Positions 10,601 to 19,019 of a stretch of DNA of 64,000 nt are shown piece by piece. Positions within the stretch are counted from its first letter, which is position 1. The number at the start of each line of letters is the position of its first letter. The translations under genes and the position numbers were made by a program. The notes under the pieces were generated by a model. It was not told where the DNA came from. It searched no databases and saw only the letters and a program-made list of their open reading frames with translations. Origin of the DNA: Portibacter marinus (lineage in GTDB: Bacteria > Bacteroidota > Bacteroidia > Chitinophagales > Saprospiraceae); assembly GCF_021533195.1 (NCBI RefSeq), contig NZ_JAJNKB010000007.1:62001-126000 (forward strand), read 5' to 3'.

Positions 10601-10705
10601 TGGCCCTATTAATCGGTATTCCAGGTCTTGAAATAAGAGATTATCTTGTCCCACAACACCTATTATTGAAAGCACTAATATTTCTAAGATCAGTATTTTC
10701 CGCAT
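7673..10705 (-). CDS. Secreted sortilin-like (VPS10/BNR) Asp-box propeller protein
   Basis: 1010 residues with a signal peptide (cleavage near V-V-G-Q). Residues about 30-700 hold about eleven Asp-box repeats of the form S-x-D-x-G-x-x-W (for example S-I-D-G-G-K-N-W and S-E-D-S-G-K-T-W), the pattern of sortilin/VPS10 and BNR-repeat propellers. The last 250 residues contain an Ig-like stretch and a helical tail. Relatives in Bacteroidota are usually named glycosyl hydrolase or VPS10 protein, but no sialidase catalytic residues can be pointed to, so enzymatic activity is not supported here. No T9SS tail is seen. It is last in a cluster with DUF885 and DUF1761 genes, 26 bases after the DUF885 gene. 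Confidence 0.82.
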   Translation of the reverse strand: MRKILILEILVLSIIGVVGQDNLLFQDLEYRLIGPFRGGRTVGAVGIPDQPGTFFIGVNNGGVWKTDDFGRTWNPIFDDAPTGSVGDLAVSLSDPDVIYVGTGEGLHRPDLSVGDGMFKSIDGGKNWSHIGLDDVQQISRVIIHPSNSDVVYVAGMGHPYGANEMRGVFKTTDGGENWQKVLYINDQTTAMQVEFDPKNPDILYASMWEHQEGPWENAKFSGPSSGLYKSEDSGKTWRKIGHGLPGAEEKLGRIGIGISPSNPDRIYATVGAEENGGLYRSEDAGENWKLVSEDYRVYGRPSDFAELKVHPNDPDIVFSGNIASYKSIDGGKTWMSIKGAPGGDDYHRIWINPLQPDIMLFAADQGATITVNGGKTWSSWYNQPTSQLYHVSTDNQFPYWVYGGQQESGAIGIASRRNGGQISFRDFQGVGADEYGYVAPDPKDPDIIYGGRVIKFNKKTGQSQNVAPEILRSEDTRFLRSMPLYFHPSDQDQLLFGTNKLWSTRNGGMSWETISPDLTRKKPEVPKSVGEYNGPEYENMPQRAIIYALGPSPLNKNIIWAGTDDGLVHYTKDGGKNWVDVTPDAISSWDKISNIEAGHFDEKTAFIAVNAIRKDNMKPLIFKTHDMGKTWSLITNGMHPIGPVNVVREDPKQAGLLYAGTEREVYFSSDDGGKWQSLKLNMPASSIRDLVVHQNDLVIGTHGRSIWILDDVNPLRNLLTATLAQKPLLLKPSMATRVRDNMFSDTPLPPEEPTGTNPPDGAIIDYILPENVREVNIQILDQDDQIVYDFNQNIQSDRYDSTDLPHPLYWIKESNPLSSKAGHHRAVWNLRHNNPTFAQRTFSISAVKDRTSSGPKGPFVHPGIYKVKLMVDDRSEEKTVEVRMDPRVNISEDDLQLQSDLSLKTYKLYEELSNWRNKLDNLPEGSKNADQADRIVGPGLPRDGDILYGSILETDLETETITSLQTKLLFVLQVLQSADARPTEATVEAVNRLEERYKALNSTLNQMIRN

Positions 10706-10731
10706 TACTCAAAGTTGTTAAGAGGAGTTAA

Positions 10732-12351
10732 TTATTTAGCAAGATCATATTTCCCGGTCAATTCCCATTGACCTAAAGCAACAGGAATATTTCCTATGGC
10801 ATTCATTTCATCAAAAAATTCTTTCAGAACAAATTCCTCGCCATTTGCCTCCTTCATTTTTGCATATTCCATCATTGCCTTTTCGATCAGATATTTTCCG
10901 GTAATGTAACTGGTTCCATATCCTGGTTGTCTCAAATACAGATGTTGTTCAAAAATAAGCAGCTCTTTTTCCGTTTTCATCCATCCGCGTGGAGTGTATT
11001 CCATATGAACACCTCCGGCCTCTTCCATGGTCATTTCATTCGCATGTGCGTACAACGATCCCAGACCACGAGCAGCCCTTTGAGCGATCATGATGTATAC
11101 TATTTCACGAGATCTGGGATGATCATCATAAAGTCCTGCGTCCATAAACATCTCTTCAACAGCAGTAGCCATACCCTCATTTCTGGAATCGAAAATATTG
11201 TAAAGAAGAGGTTCCTGCCTGATGGGACTCGGATTTTCCCGTCTGTCCATTCTGGCAAGCTCCCACCAGTGATAGAAGTGGGAATACAAAGGACGAGGAT
11301 CAAGATGTGCTGTAATCCAGAAAAAATTTCTGGTCTTTTCTGGAACAAAACCTCCCAGATGAGCGCGAAGTGCAGGTTCAAAATAATCTTTGACGGAAAC
11401 TATTTCGTCCTCTTCCAGAAACTTCAGTAAGCTTTTTGCCGCTTGATCAGCCATTTTATCATAAGACTCTGGAGAATCTGCGGGTTGCAGTGATGGCAGA
11501 TTCCGATTTCGATGTTCTTCAAGTTTAAGACTCGACCAGGCGCGGGCTAGCTCACGCTCAAGAATCATGACCTCATCCTCCCACGTAAGTGGAACGAGAT
11601 GGACGTTTTGCATGTACCAGGTGTAATTTTCTTTTCCTATTCCAGAAGGTCCTGTTTTTGAAGATGACTGTTTCTCTAGCCACTCAGCCAGATCATTTGT
11701 CGCGACCTTTGCCTCATTCAAAGCTTTAATGACCATCAGATCACCATCGATCCCTGGCATTTTAAAAATTTGATCAAGATCTGAAACTTGCCGTGAAATG
11801 TCCCTTATCCCCGCAATCCATAAATCTCGTGCGTTCCCTGTCAAATTCGTCCGGGCCTGTTTATAGAATGCAGGAATGACCTGGAGTTGGGTCAGAAATT
11901 TATCACGCTGCTTGCCTGTAAGCGGAAACTCATATTGCCATATATCTAATGCTGCATGATTAGTAGGGCCTTCATGAGCAGGCACATCACTCCTGGAAGT
12001 CCAAATCACCTTATAAAATGCTGGATCTCGTTCCCATGGTTTAAGTACATCTTGATTGAACGCATATCCATTCATTTCCGCCCAGATCAAAGTCCAATCT
12101 GCTTTTGCTGGAACAGCCCATCCCACCGTATCCATTTTTTCCAATCGTTGTCGAAGGGCTACAAATTCATTCTGCCTTTCGGCAAAAGTTGCTTTTCTAT
12201 AATCAGGTGCTCCTTCGTATTTGGGAGGATCTTCAAAAGAGCGCCAGTCTTTGAAAAGGTTCACAAGTTCATTATACCCAGCAGATGATTGTCCAAAACT
12301 ATCTGCAATGATTAAAAAGGAAAGTAGGGAGAATGCTATTATTTTCTTCAT
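10732..12351 (-). CDS. DUF885 family exported protein
   Basis: 539 residues with a signal peptide ending A-D-S-F-G-Q, so extracytoplasmic. The C-terminal half carries the hallmarks of DUF885 (helical, M32-like putative peptidases): [15 protein letters not shown] at the usual H-E-G-W-A position, and [13 protein letters not shown]. The first His of the usual HEGWA is Asn here (R-N-E-G-M-A), so metal-dependent catalysis should not be assumed. It is between DUF1761 (33 bases upstream) and the Asp-box propeller (26 bases downstream), all on the same strand, likely one transcript. Confidence 0.78.
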   Translation of the reverse strand: MKKIIAFSLLSFLIIADSFGQSSAGYNELVNLFKDWRSFEDPPKYEGAPDYRKATFAERQNEFVALRQRLEKMDTVGWAVPAKADWTLIWAEMNGYAFNQDVLKPWERDPAFYKVIWTSRSDVPAHEGPTNHAALDIWQYEFPLTGKQRDKFLTQLQVIPAFYKQARTNLTGNARDLWIAGIRDISRQVSDLDQIFKMPGIDGDLMVIKALNEAKVATNDLAEWLEKQSSSKTGPSGIGKENYTWYMQNVHLVPLTWEDEVMILERELARAWSSLKLEEHRNRNLPSLQPADSPESYDKMADQAAKSLLKFLEEDEIVSVKDYFEPALRAHLGGFVPEKTRNFFWITAHLDPRPLYSHFYHWWELARMDRRENPSPIRQEPLLYNIFDSRNEGMATAVEEMFMDAGLYDDHPRSREIVYIMIAQRAARGLGSLYAHANEMTMEEAGGVHMEYTPRGWMKTEKELLIFEQHLYLRQPGYGTSYITGKYLIEKAMMEYAKMKEANGEEFVLKEFFDEMNAIGNIPVALGQWELTGKYDLAK

Positions 12352-12383
12352 TTGGTGAAAATAATCAAAAACTCAATAGCATT

Positions 12384-12818
12384 TTACCGCCAAATTCCAA
12401 TAATGGCACCCATGAGCATTAAAGCAATCAGAACATAACCACCATTTATAAAGATATACTTAGCACTTTTCTGTTCAAACAGTGCCACAATAGCTATAGC
12501 TGCAAATGCCCATATTCCGGCTAGAAACCCGGCTATTGTACCCCAGGTAACATCCGTTCGTTGGGCACATTCACCTATACAGGCCTCCGGTGAATCACCT
12601 AAAAACATACCGAGATTGGCAGACATGATAAGTGAAATCACGAAGGCCCAACCATAAATTTTTGAAGCATTACCGCCTTTAATATCTTCTTCGGTAAGTT
12701 TGTTTTCTTTCATCCATGCCTTCCCGAAAAGTGCAGGAGAGTACCATACTCCACCAAGTACGAAGGCAGATATCCCAGCCACCAGAATTGCCCACCAATT
12801 GATTGTAGAAGGATCCAT
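12384..12818 (-). CDS. DUF1761 family small membrane protein
   Basis: 144 residues with four predicted transmembrane helices. The opening N-W-W-A-I-L-V-A followed by G-G-V-W-Y-S-P-A-L-F-G-K-A-W-M is the signature of DUF1761, a widespread inner-membrane family of unknown function. A Cys pair in C-I-G-E-C between helices two and three could form a disulfide. It opens the DUF1761-DUF885-propeller cluster and is divergent from the LytS-type kinase gene. Confidence 0.85.
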   Translation of the reverse strand: MDPSTINWWAILVAGISAFVLGGVWYSPALFGKAWMKENKLTEEDIKGGNASKIYGWAFVISLIMSANLGMFLGDSPEACIGECAQRTDVTWGTIAGFLAGIWAFAAIAIVALFEQKSAKYIFINGGYVLIALMLMGAIIGIWR

Positions 12819-12824
12819 GATTTA

Positions 12825-12856
12825 TTGATTTTTCAAGCTTGTAAAAGCTACGTTTA
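12825..12856 (+). promoter_or_regulatory. Candidate promoter of the LytS/LytTR pair
   Basis: TTG (12825-12827), 21 bases, then TACGTTTA (12849-12856), one mismatch from TAnnTTTG. It sits 31 bases upstream of the kinase ATG. Confidence 0.4.
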
Positions 12857-12887
12857 AAAAAGTTGTAAATTCAAGTCTAAACTAATC

Positions 12888-14030
12888 ATGATCATGTACA
12901 CTTCAAATTTAAAGTGGACAAAGCAGGAAAAATTGCGGACGAACAAGGAGAAATCGTTACTGAATACGAATGTGAAATCAGACAGTTATCGCAATTCTCC
13001 AACTAATGCTAACCTTAAGGGCGGCTTAAATGATATAGGGTTTAGACTGGTTTTAATTCCTTTTTTTGGTATCGCCATTCCCTGGATCACTAATATGGTG
13101 GATACATTAGATGTCGGCTCATGGAATTTTAAACTGAGCTTTCTTTACACGATAGGAATCGCTTACATCGTATGGGAAGGCAATCGGTTCCTGCTTTTTA
13201 CTTTGAGAAACTATTTCGATTGGTTTAATAAACCATTACAGAAAATAGGAGCCCTGCTTTTAGTCGTTCCTTTTTACACTGTTCCTATCAGTGTTTTACT
13301 CCTGAGCTTTTGGTATAGACTATTTGCCAATGTTGCACCAGAATGGTCAAAAATCTGGTTGGCTACTGCGATCATACTTATTTGTGTTGTATTCATAGTA
13401 CATGTATATGAGACAGTATTTCTTGTCAAGGAAGCAGAATCAGAAAAGCTAGCGAACGCAAGATTAGAAGTGGCTCGCGCTGAGGCTGAGCTGCAAGGTT
13501 TGAAAACACAGATAGATCCTCATTTTATATTCAACTCTTTGAATACTCTGTCCTATTTCATTGACATAAATTCTAAAAAAGCTAAGATTTTTAATCAAAA
13601 ATTATCAGATGTCTATCGTTACATTCTCCAAAACAGAGATCGAGATTTGGTATTGCTTGTAGAAGAGTTACAGTTTGCACAAGATTACTTTGCCATGTTG
13701 AAGGTTCGATATGATGATGCTATGTATTTGAATCACGACCTTCTTGAAATTGATCAATATCTGGTTTTGCCCAATTGTCTGCAACTGTTGATTGAAAATG
13801 CAGTCAAGCACAATGAGTTCTCAGATCAAAAACCTTTGAAAGTGAACATAAACCTTGAAAAGGGCTACATCATAGTCAAGAATAATATGAGCGTAAAAAG
13901 AAGCCATTCAGACTATGGAATCGGACTTAGTAATTTAGATGAGAGGAGTAGATTGTTGTTTAAGAGACCTTTATCAATCTTGGTTGAAAATGGGTATTTC
14001 ATAGTAAAAGTTCCGGTTAAAAAAGTTTGA
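12888..14030 (+). CDS. LytS-type sensor histidine kinase
   Basis: 380 residues. About 45 hydrophilic residues are followed by four transmembrane helices (about 48-185), a short coiled coil, and the HisK_5-type phosphoacceptor region: L-K-T-Q-I-D-P-H-F-I-F-N-S-L-N with H212 as the predicted phosphorylated His. A compact ATPase domain follows, with N-A-V-K-H-N as N-box and Y-G-I-G-L-S-N as G-box. No extracytoplasmic sensor domain is visible, so the stimulus may act in the membrane. The response regulator starts one base after the stop, so the two are co-translated partners. Confidence 0.92.
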   Translation: MIMYTSNLKWTKQEKLRTNKEKSLLNTNVKSDSYRNSPTNANLKGGLNDIGFRLVLIPFFGIAIPWITNMVDTLDVGSWNFKLSFLYTIGIAYIVWEGNRFLLFTLRNYFDWFNKPLQKIGALLLVVPFYTVPISVLLLSFWYRLFANVAPEWSKIWLATAIILICVVFIVHVYETVFLVKEAESEKLANARLEVARAEAELQGLKTQIDPHFIFNSLNTLSYFIDINSKKAKIFNQKLSDVYRYILQNRDRDLVLLVEELQFAQDYFAMLKVRYDDAMYLNHDLLEIDQYLVLPNCLQLLIENAVKHNEFSDQKPLKVNINLEKGYIIVKNNMSVKRSHSDYGIGLSNLDERSRLLFKRPLSILVENGYFIVKVPVKKV

Positions 14031-14031
14031 T

Positions 14032-14796
14032 ATGAGAGTAGTCATTGTAGAAGATGAAAAGCCCGCAGCTCAAAAATTAGTCGGTGAGCTTCGGACTTTG
14101 GTGCCTAATATTCAAATCTTAACGATACTTCATGATGTAGAAAGCGCGATTCAGTATTTTAAGAGGAATATGGAAGTGGATTTAGTTTTTATGGACATAC
14201 AACTTTCAGATGGAATCTCCTTGAATATTTTAGACAAAGTTAAGATCAAAGCCCCCATCATCTTTATCACTGCATTTGACCAATATTGGCAAAAGGCATT
14301 GATGTTAAATGGTATTGATTACTTACTGAAACCTATCACGATTGAGGACCTGGAAAAAGCACTCTCAAAGTTTGAAATGCTGCAAAAACACTTCTCAAAT
14401 AAGATGAAGAATTTACTCGATTATGTGAATGGACATGAAAGTGAAAAAAAATATCGATCTAAATTTTTGGTACGTCAAGGTAGAGAATTGGTTTTGATAG
14501 AAAGTAGCTCTATCGTTTACTTTAAAACCAGTCATAAATTGACATTAATGGTAACAGAGAAAGGAAGAAAACTGATCATGGATGAAAGCTTGGTCCAATT
14601 GGAACGAACTTTAGATCCGAAATTTTTTAGGAGAGCCAATAGATCTCATATTATTAATATCAACTATATCGATAAGATTACCATGTTTGGAAAAGGGCGT
14701 ATGAAGATTAAAATGAAGGATGAGAAAGGTTTGCCTGTTTTAATTTCACAAGAAAAATCGTCTGAGATGAAGAATTGGTTGGAGGGAAAAATTTGA
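14032..14796 (+). CDS. LytTR family response regulator
   Basis: 254 residues. Residues 1-120 are a receiver domain with the acidic pocket E-D-E near the start, phosphoacceptor D55 in F-M-D-I-Q-L-S, and K in L-L-K-P. Residues about 150-250 are a LytTR DNA-binding domain (F-L-V-R-Q-G-R-E-L, then F-F-R-A-N-R-S-H-I-I-N-I, with an R before A-N). It should be phosphorylated by the adjacent LytS-type kinase and bind paired LytTR sites. Its targets are not evident in the window; the convergent lipoprotein gene follows. Confidence 0.94.
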   Translation: MRVVIVEDEKPAAQKLVGELRTLVPNIQILTILHDVESAIQYFKRNMEVDLVFMDIQLSDGISLNILDKVKIKAPIIFITAFDQYWQKALMLNGIDYLLKPITIEDLEKALSKFEMLQKHFSNKMKNLLDYVNGHESEKKYRSKFLVRQGRELVLIESSSIVYFKTSHKLTLMVTEKGRKLIMDESLVQLERTLDPKFFRRANRSHIININYIDKITMFGKGRMKIKMKDEKGLPVLISQEKSSEMKNWLEGKI

Positions 14797-14829
14797 TTGT
14801 CATTGTTATCTGGGAAATGGATCAGTACC

Positions 14830-15213
14830 TTAATTACTAATGATCAAGTCGGGGTATTTTTCAGTGAGGACTTTATATCTCTTTGCTGGATCTTTGAAGT
14901 CTTTCACCTCATTTAAGAATTGCTCAGATTCAGGGGTCCCATGCTTTATTCTAGGTACTCCCATAGCTTTTTGGTCGATCAAGGTCTTAAGCTCTTCCTC
15001 ACTCATCAATGCAATCCGTTTTTTACGTTGCTTGTCCATTTCCTCTTCCGGAATGATGATCAGGAAAGGATTTTCGGCATAACCAATTTGTTCTAGATAA
15101 GATTCTATATAAGCTTTATTTTGCTGATATTTTTGTTCTGTTTTTTCGTCATAGGAAATGCAGGAAATAAGGATGTAGGTCAATGTGAGGGTGAGAATCG
15201 TAAAATTTTTCAT
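14830..15213 (-). CDS. Small predicted lipoprotein, unknown
   Basis: About 127 residues from the ATG at 15213 (an upstream TTG at 15219 adds two residues). The signal peptide ends in L-I-S-C, a lipobox. The mature part is helical and highly charged (E-E-E-M-D-K-Q-R-K-K-R) with no recognised domain. It follows the TIGR02757 gene by 38-45 bases on the same strand, so the two may be co-transcribed. Confidence 0.7.
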   Translation of the reverse strand: MKNFTILTLTLTYILISCISYDEKTEQKYQQNKAYIESYLEQIGYAENPFLIIIPEEEMDKQRKKRIALMSEEELKTLIDQKAMGVPRIKHGTPESEQFLNEVKDFKDPAKRYKVLTEKYPDLIISN

Positions 15214-15257
15214 GCTCAAAACTTTGTTACTTAACGAAATTATGCGTTTGATGTTTT

Positions 15258-16034
15258 TTAAAATTTCTCCTCTTGCTTTTCCATCACTCCCTCGCCGAAC
15301 AAGGCGAAGTCATATTTAACAGGATCTTCTGGATCAAACCGCTGCAAGTGTTCGGTGAGTTCTAAGACGGCATTCCAATCTCTCTGCTTTCTTTGTAGGA
15401 GTCCGTATTTTCTGGCAACCCGTTCGACATGTACATCGAGTGGAATTTTTAGCGATGACATCGGTATATTTTTCCAAAGACCAAAATCAACACCTTTTTC
15501 ATCCTTTCTGACCATCCATCTCATGAACATGTTTAAGCGTTTACAGGTGGATCTTCTGGCTGGTGTAGCTACATGTTTTTGCGTCCGTTGTAGTGCATTT
15601 TCATCATCAAAGAAAAACATATTGAAACCTGTCAGCATCTCTTCCATCTGATTATCATCTGATTTTCTAAACTTTGTAAATGCTTCCTCAAGACTTTCAT
15701 GTTTGGCATAAAAGTTTCTGAAAAAATGGATGAAATAAAGGGTGTCGTCGCCGTTGAAGGTGCGGTGCTTGAAATGGATCAATGGTTTGAGGTCAATGTC
15801 GCGATGATTCATGATAAAATCGTAAGGCTTGCCTCCCATCATATCCACCAACTCATTGGATTTATTAATGATGGTTACCCTTTGTCCCCATGCTAACATG
15901 GCGACCCAAAATCCAATGATCTCAATGTCTTGTTTGCGTGTAAACTGATGTGGGATTGATATTGGATCGTTGGTTATAAAATCCGGATGATTAAAGCGCT
16001 CAACTTGTTGATTAAAATGTTCCTTTAAATTCAA
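15258..16034 (-). CDS. TIGR02757 family protein (DUF2400)
   Basis: 258 residues. N-D-P-I-S-I-P-H-x-F followed by K-Q-D-I-E-I-x-G-F-x-x-A-x-L-A-W-G-Q-R is the signature of this conserved Bacteroidota family, and the C-terminal P-L-D-V-H-V-E-R-V-A-R-K-Y-G-L resembles helix-hairpin-helix DNA glycosylase-like proteins. The function is unknown. No ATG or GTG precedes the conserved start, so initiation is probably TTG at 16034. It follows infB after 161 bases on the same strand. Confidence 0.88.
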   Translation of the reverse strand: MNLKEHFNQQVERFNHPDFITNDPISIPHQFTRKQDIEIIGFWVAMLAWGQRVTIINKSNELVDMMGGKPYDFIMNHRDIDLKPLIHFKHRTFNGDDTLYFIHFFRNFYAKHESLEEAFTKFRKSDDNQMEEMLTGFNMFFFDDENALQRTQKHVATPARRSTCKRLNMFMRWMVRKDEKGVDFGLWKNIPMSSLKIPLDVHVERVARKYGLLQRKQRDWNAVLELTEHLQRFDPEDPVKYDFALFGEGVMEKQEEKF

Positions 16035-16171
16035 GCCTTGTTTTTTATGAAAGTTGGCAAAGCTATGAGCAATTCACAATTTAAATCCTAGATACAAATA
16101 ATAATCAAACCAAGCCTTTTTCAAAGAATAGGAGTGATTTATTTGCCAAAATTGCAAGAATTTAAAACTGA

Positions 16172-16195
16172 GCCAAAAGCCAAAGGCCAAAAGCC
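16172..16195. repeat. Heptamer direct repeat GCCAAAR next to the infB stop
   Basis: Three consecutive 7-base units (GCCAAAA, GCCAAAG, GCCAAAA) plus a final GCC abut the infB stop codon. On the infB transcript they read as GGCTTTTGGCCTTTGGC-type sequence, which can also fold weakly on itself. Confidence 0.6.
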
Positions 16196-18979
16196 TTAAT
16201 CCAACGTTTGCCTGATCTCTACAATTTCGTAAACCTCAATCTGGTCACCCTCTTTTATATCATTATAATTCTTGATGGTCAAACCACATTCCAAACCTTT
16301 CTTTACCTCTTTAACGTCATCTTTGAAACGTTTCAATGTACTGATTTCTCCTACAACATTAGGCTTGGTGGGATAAACTACAATACCGTCTCTGATTAAC
16401 CTGATCTTCGAGTTTCTGCTGATCGAACCTTCCTGAACAATACAACCTGCAATGGTACCCACCTTCGAAATCTTATAAGTCTCACGCACTTCGAGTTGAC
16501 CCGTAATTTTTTCTTCCTGAGTCGGCTCCAGCATACCTTCAATCGCTGCACGTATGGTATCTATTGCTTCATAAATGACAGAATAGGTCTTAATTTCTAC
16601 ACCCTCTCTCTCTGCCAGGTTCCTTGCGCCCATAGATGGTCTCACCTGGAAACCAATGATGATCGCATCCGACGCCGATGCTAATAAAACATCAGATTCA
16701 ATGATTTGACCTACACCCTTATGAATGATATTAACCTGTACAGTTTCAATGGATTGTTTCTGTAATGAGTCAGCAAGTGCCTCAATAGAGCCATCCACAT
16801 CACCTTTGATAATAAGATTAAGTTCTTTAAAGGTACCAAGTGCCAGTCGTCTTCCGATTTCATCCAAACTGATTCGCTTACTTGCTCTATTGGTTTGTTC
16901 CCTGATGATTTGACCTCTTCTGGCAGCTACCTGTCGAGCTTCCTGCTCTGAATCAGCCACTTTGAATTTTTCGCCAGCCTGTGGTGCCCCGCTCAGTCCC
17001 AGAACCAATACGGGTTGTGAAGGTCCTGCTTTTTTAACCCTTTTACCTTTTTCGTTAAACATAGCCTTGACCTTACCGGAGTGCTCACCAGAAACAATAG
17101 GATCACCGATTTCCAGTGTTCCATTTTGAACCAATATTTTGGTTACATATCCTCTGCCTTTATCTAAAGAGGCTTCTATGACTGTACCAAATGCTTCTCT
17201 GTCGGGATTGGCCTGCAGCTCTAATAATTCCGATTCAAGGACTATTTTCTCAAGCAATTTATCAATATTCAAACCTGTTTTTGCAGATATGTCTTGAGAC
17301 TGGTATTTACCTCCCCATTCTTCTACCAGCAGGTTCATCTGAGAAAGTTCTTGTTTGATTCTTTCTGGTTGAGCTCCTGGTTTGTCGATTTTATTAATAG
17401 CGAAAATCATGGGAACACCGGCTGCTTGAGCGTGACTGATAGCCTCTTTAGTCTGAGGCATGATGTTGTCATCTGCAGCAATGATAATTACGGCGACATC
17501 CGTTACCTTGGCACCTCTGGCTCTCATCGCTGTAAATGCTTCGTGTCCGGGAGTATCGAGGAAGGTCACTTTATCGTTTCCTTCACCAACTTTTACCTCA
17601 TAGGCACCAATATGCTGTGTAATACCACCAGCTTCACCTTCGGCAACACTTGCACTTCTAATGTAATCCAAAAGTGACGTCTTTCCGTGATCAACGTGTC
17701 CCATGACGGTTACAATAGGTGCGCGAGGCTCGAGATCTTCCGGATCATCCTCTATTTCTTCGAAATCGTCATCTTCTTCTACAGCTGAGATAAATTCGAT
17801 TTCTCTATTAAATTCTTCTGCAAGAAGCTCTATGATTTCAGCATCTAGTCTTTGATTGATCGATACTATAACACCCAAGTTCATACAGGTGGTAATCACA
17901 TCAGTGACCGATACATCCATCAGATTAGCAAATTCCGAAACGGAGATGAATTCTGTCAACTGAATTGTTTCAGTAGCACCTTCCATTTCTTTGATTTCTT
18001 GCTTCTCTCTTTTCTCTTCTCGGTTTTCCCTTCTTATTTTTTGACGCTTATTTTTCCCCCTATTTTGAAGGCGCGCCATGGTTGCCTTAATTTTATCTTC
18101 AATTTCTTTCTGAGAAACCTCTTTGATTTCATCTTCTTTCCTGCCCCTTGTTCCGCCTCTTCTATTGTTACCAGAATTAGAGCTGTTGCTGCGACTTCCT
18201 GAACCGGATGATTGAAAGTTTCTAGCGGATACTTTTTTACGTTTCCGCTTTCTCCTGCTTCCACTATCTCCCGATTTAGCATCACCTTTGTTGTCCGAAG
18301 TGGCCTCCTTTTTCTTAGGCCGCTTCATCTCCTTTAATTTATCTGCGTCAATTTTGCCAAGTACTTTAACCCCCTTCAATGTTGGAGCTTCAGCTCTTAT
18401 TAGTTTGTCTTCCTCAACAGTCTCAGTAGGTTTGGTTTCAGTGTCGGAAGCAGCTTCTATCTTCTCCGTTTTCTGCTTTTCTACAGGCTTTTCTTCGACT
18501 TCCTCTTTTTTAGGAGTAATCTTTTTTTCCTCTTGAACAGGCTCTTCTTCCTTTTCCGGAGCTTTCTTTTTCTGATCAAGATCTATTTTTCCTACAACTC
18601 TTAATCCTGGTGCAGGTCCGTCACTGGCTACTTGCTTAACTTCATCTTTTTCCTGGACCTCTTCTTTTTTAGGTTCCTCCTTCGGCTTTTCTTCTACTTT
18701 GGGAGCAATTACTTCCTGCTTAGGAGTTTCTTTTGCTTTTGGAAAAAGTCGTGGCCTTTCATCTTCAGTCTTAATTCTTGTGCCTATCACAAGCTTATCC
18801 GCTTTTTCTTTTTCGGCAATAGAATTGCTAAACTGCTTGAGCAGTTCGTCGTACATATCATCCGTAACCTTGGATGTAGGCTTGTTATCGATTTCGAAAC
18901 CCGCTTTATTCAGGTGTTCTACTATCGTTGCCGTTCCGACATTTAATTCTTTTGCTATTTTAACCAGACGTCTAGCCAT
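16196..18979 (-). CDS. infB: Translation initiation factor IF-2
   Basis: 927 residues. IF-2 is the GTPase that places initiator tRNA on the 30S subunit and promotes subunit joining. The N-terminal IF2_N domain (about 1-50) is followed by a long Lys/Glu-rich, low-complexity region to about 300, a second IF2_N-like domain, then the G domain with G1 G-H-V-D-H-G-K-T (about 426-433), D-T-P-G-H-E-A-F and N-K-I-D-K-P. Domains II-IV follow, ending in a C-terminal beta barrel. It is third in rimP-nusA-infB, 40 bases after nusA. Confidence 0.98.
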   Translation of the reverse strand: MARRLVKIAKELNVGTATIVEHLNKAGFEIDNKPTSKVTDDMYDELLKQFSNSIAEKEKADKLVIGTRIKTEDERPRLFPKAKETPKQEVIAPKVEEKPKEEPKKEEVQEKDEVKQVASDGPAPGLRVVGKIDLDQKKKAPEKEEEPVQEEKKITPKKEEVEEKPVEKQKTEKIEAASDTETKPTETVEEDKLIRAEAPTLKGVKVLGKIDADKLKEMKRPKKKEATSDNKGDAKSGDSGSRRKRKRKKVSARNFQSSGSGSRSNSSNSGNNRRGGTRGRKEDEIKEVSQKEIEDKIKATMARLQNRGKNKRQKIRRENREEKREKQEIKEMEGATETIQLTEFISVSEFANLMDVSVTDVITTCMNLGVIVSINQRLDAEIIELLAEEFNREIEFISAVEEDDDFEEIEDDPEDLEPRAPIVTVMGHVDHGKTSLLDYIRSASVAEGEAGGITQHIGAYEVKVGEGNDKVTFLDTPGHEAFTAMRARGAKVTDVAVIIIAADDNIMPQTKEAISHAQAAGVPMIFAINKIDKPGAQPERIKQELSQMNLLVEEWGGKYQSQDISAKTGLNIDKLLEKIVLESELLELQANPDREAFGTVIEASLDKGRGYVTKILVQNGTLEIGDPIVSGEHSGKVKAMFNEKGKRVKKAGPSQPVLVLGLSGAPQAGEKFKVADSEQEARQVAARRGQIIREQTNRASKRISLDEIGRRLALGTFKELNLIIKGDVDGSIEALADSLQKQSIETVQVNIIHKGVGQIIESDVLLASASDAIIIGFQVRPSMGARNLAEREGVEIKTYSVIYEAIDTIRAAIEGMLEPTQEEKITGQLEVRETYKISKVGTIAGCIVQEGSISRNSKIRLIRDGIVVYPTKPNVVGEISTLKRFKDDVKEVKKGLECGLTIKNYNDIKEGDQIEVYEIVEIRQTLD

Positions 18980-19019
18980 GCAGTCTAAATATGTTTTTAA
19001 TTTACTATAACTTACTGAC

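Noticed and set aside
7673-10705. Sialidase function for the Asp-box protein
   Set aside because: Asp boxes alone mark the propeller fold; no sialidase catalytic arginines or acid/base residues could be placed.
10927-11430. 167-codon plus-strand ORF opposite the DUF885 gene
   Set aside because: Shadow of a conserved gene; no domain seen.
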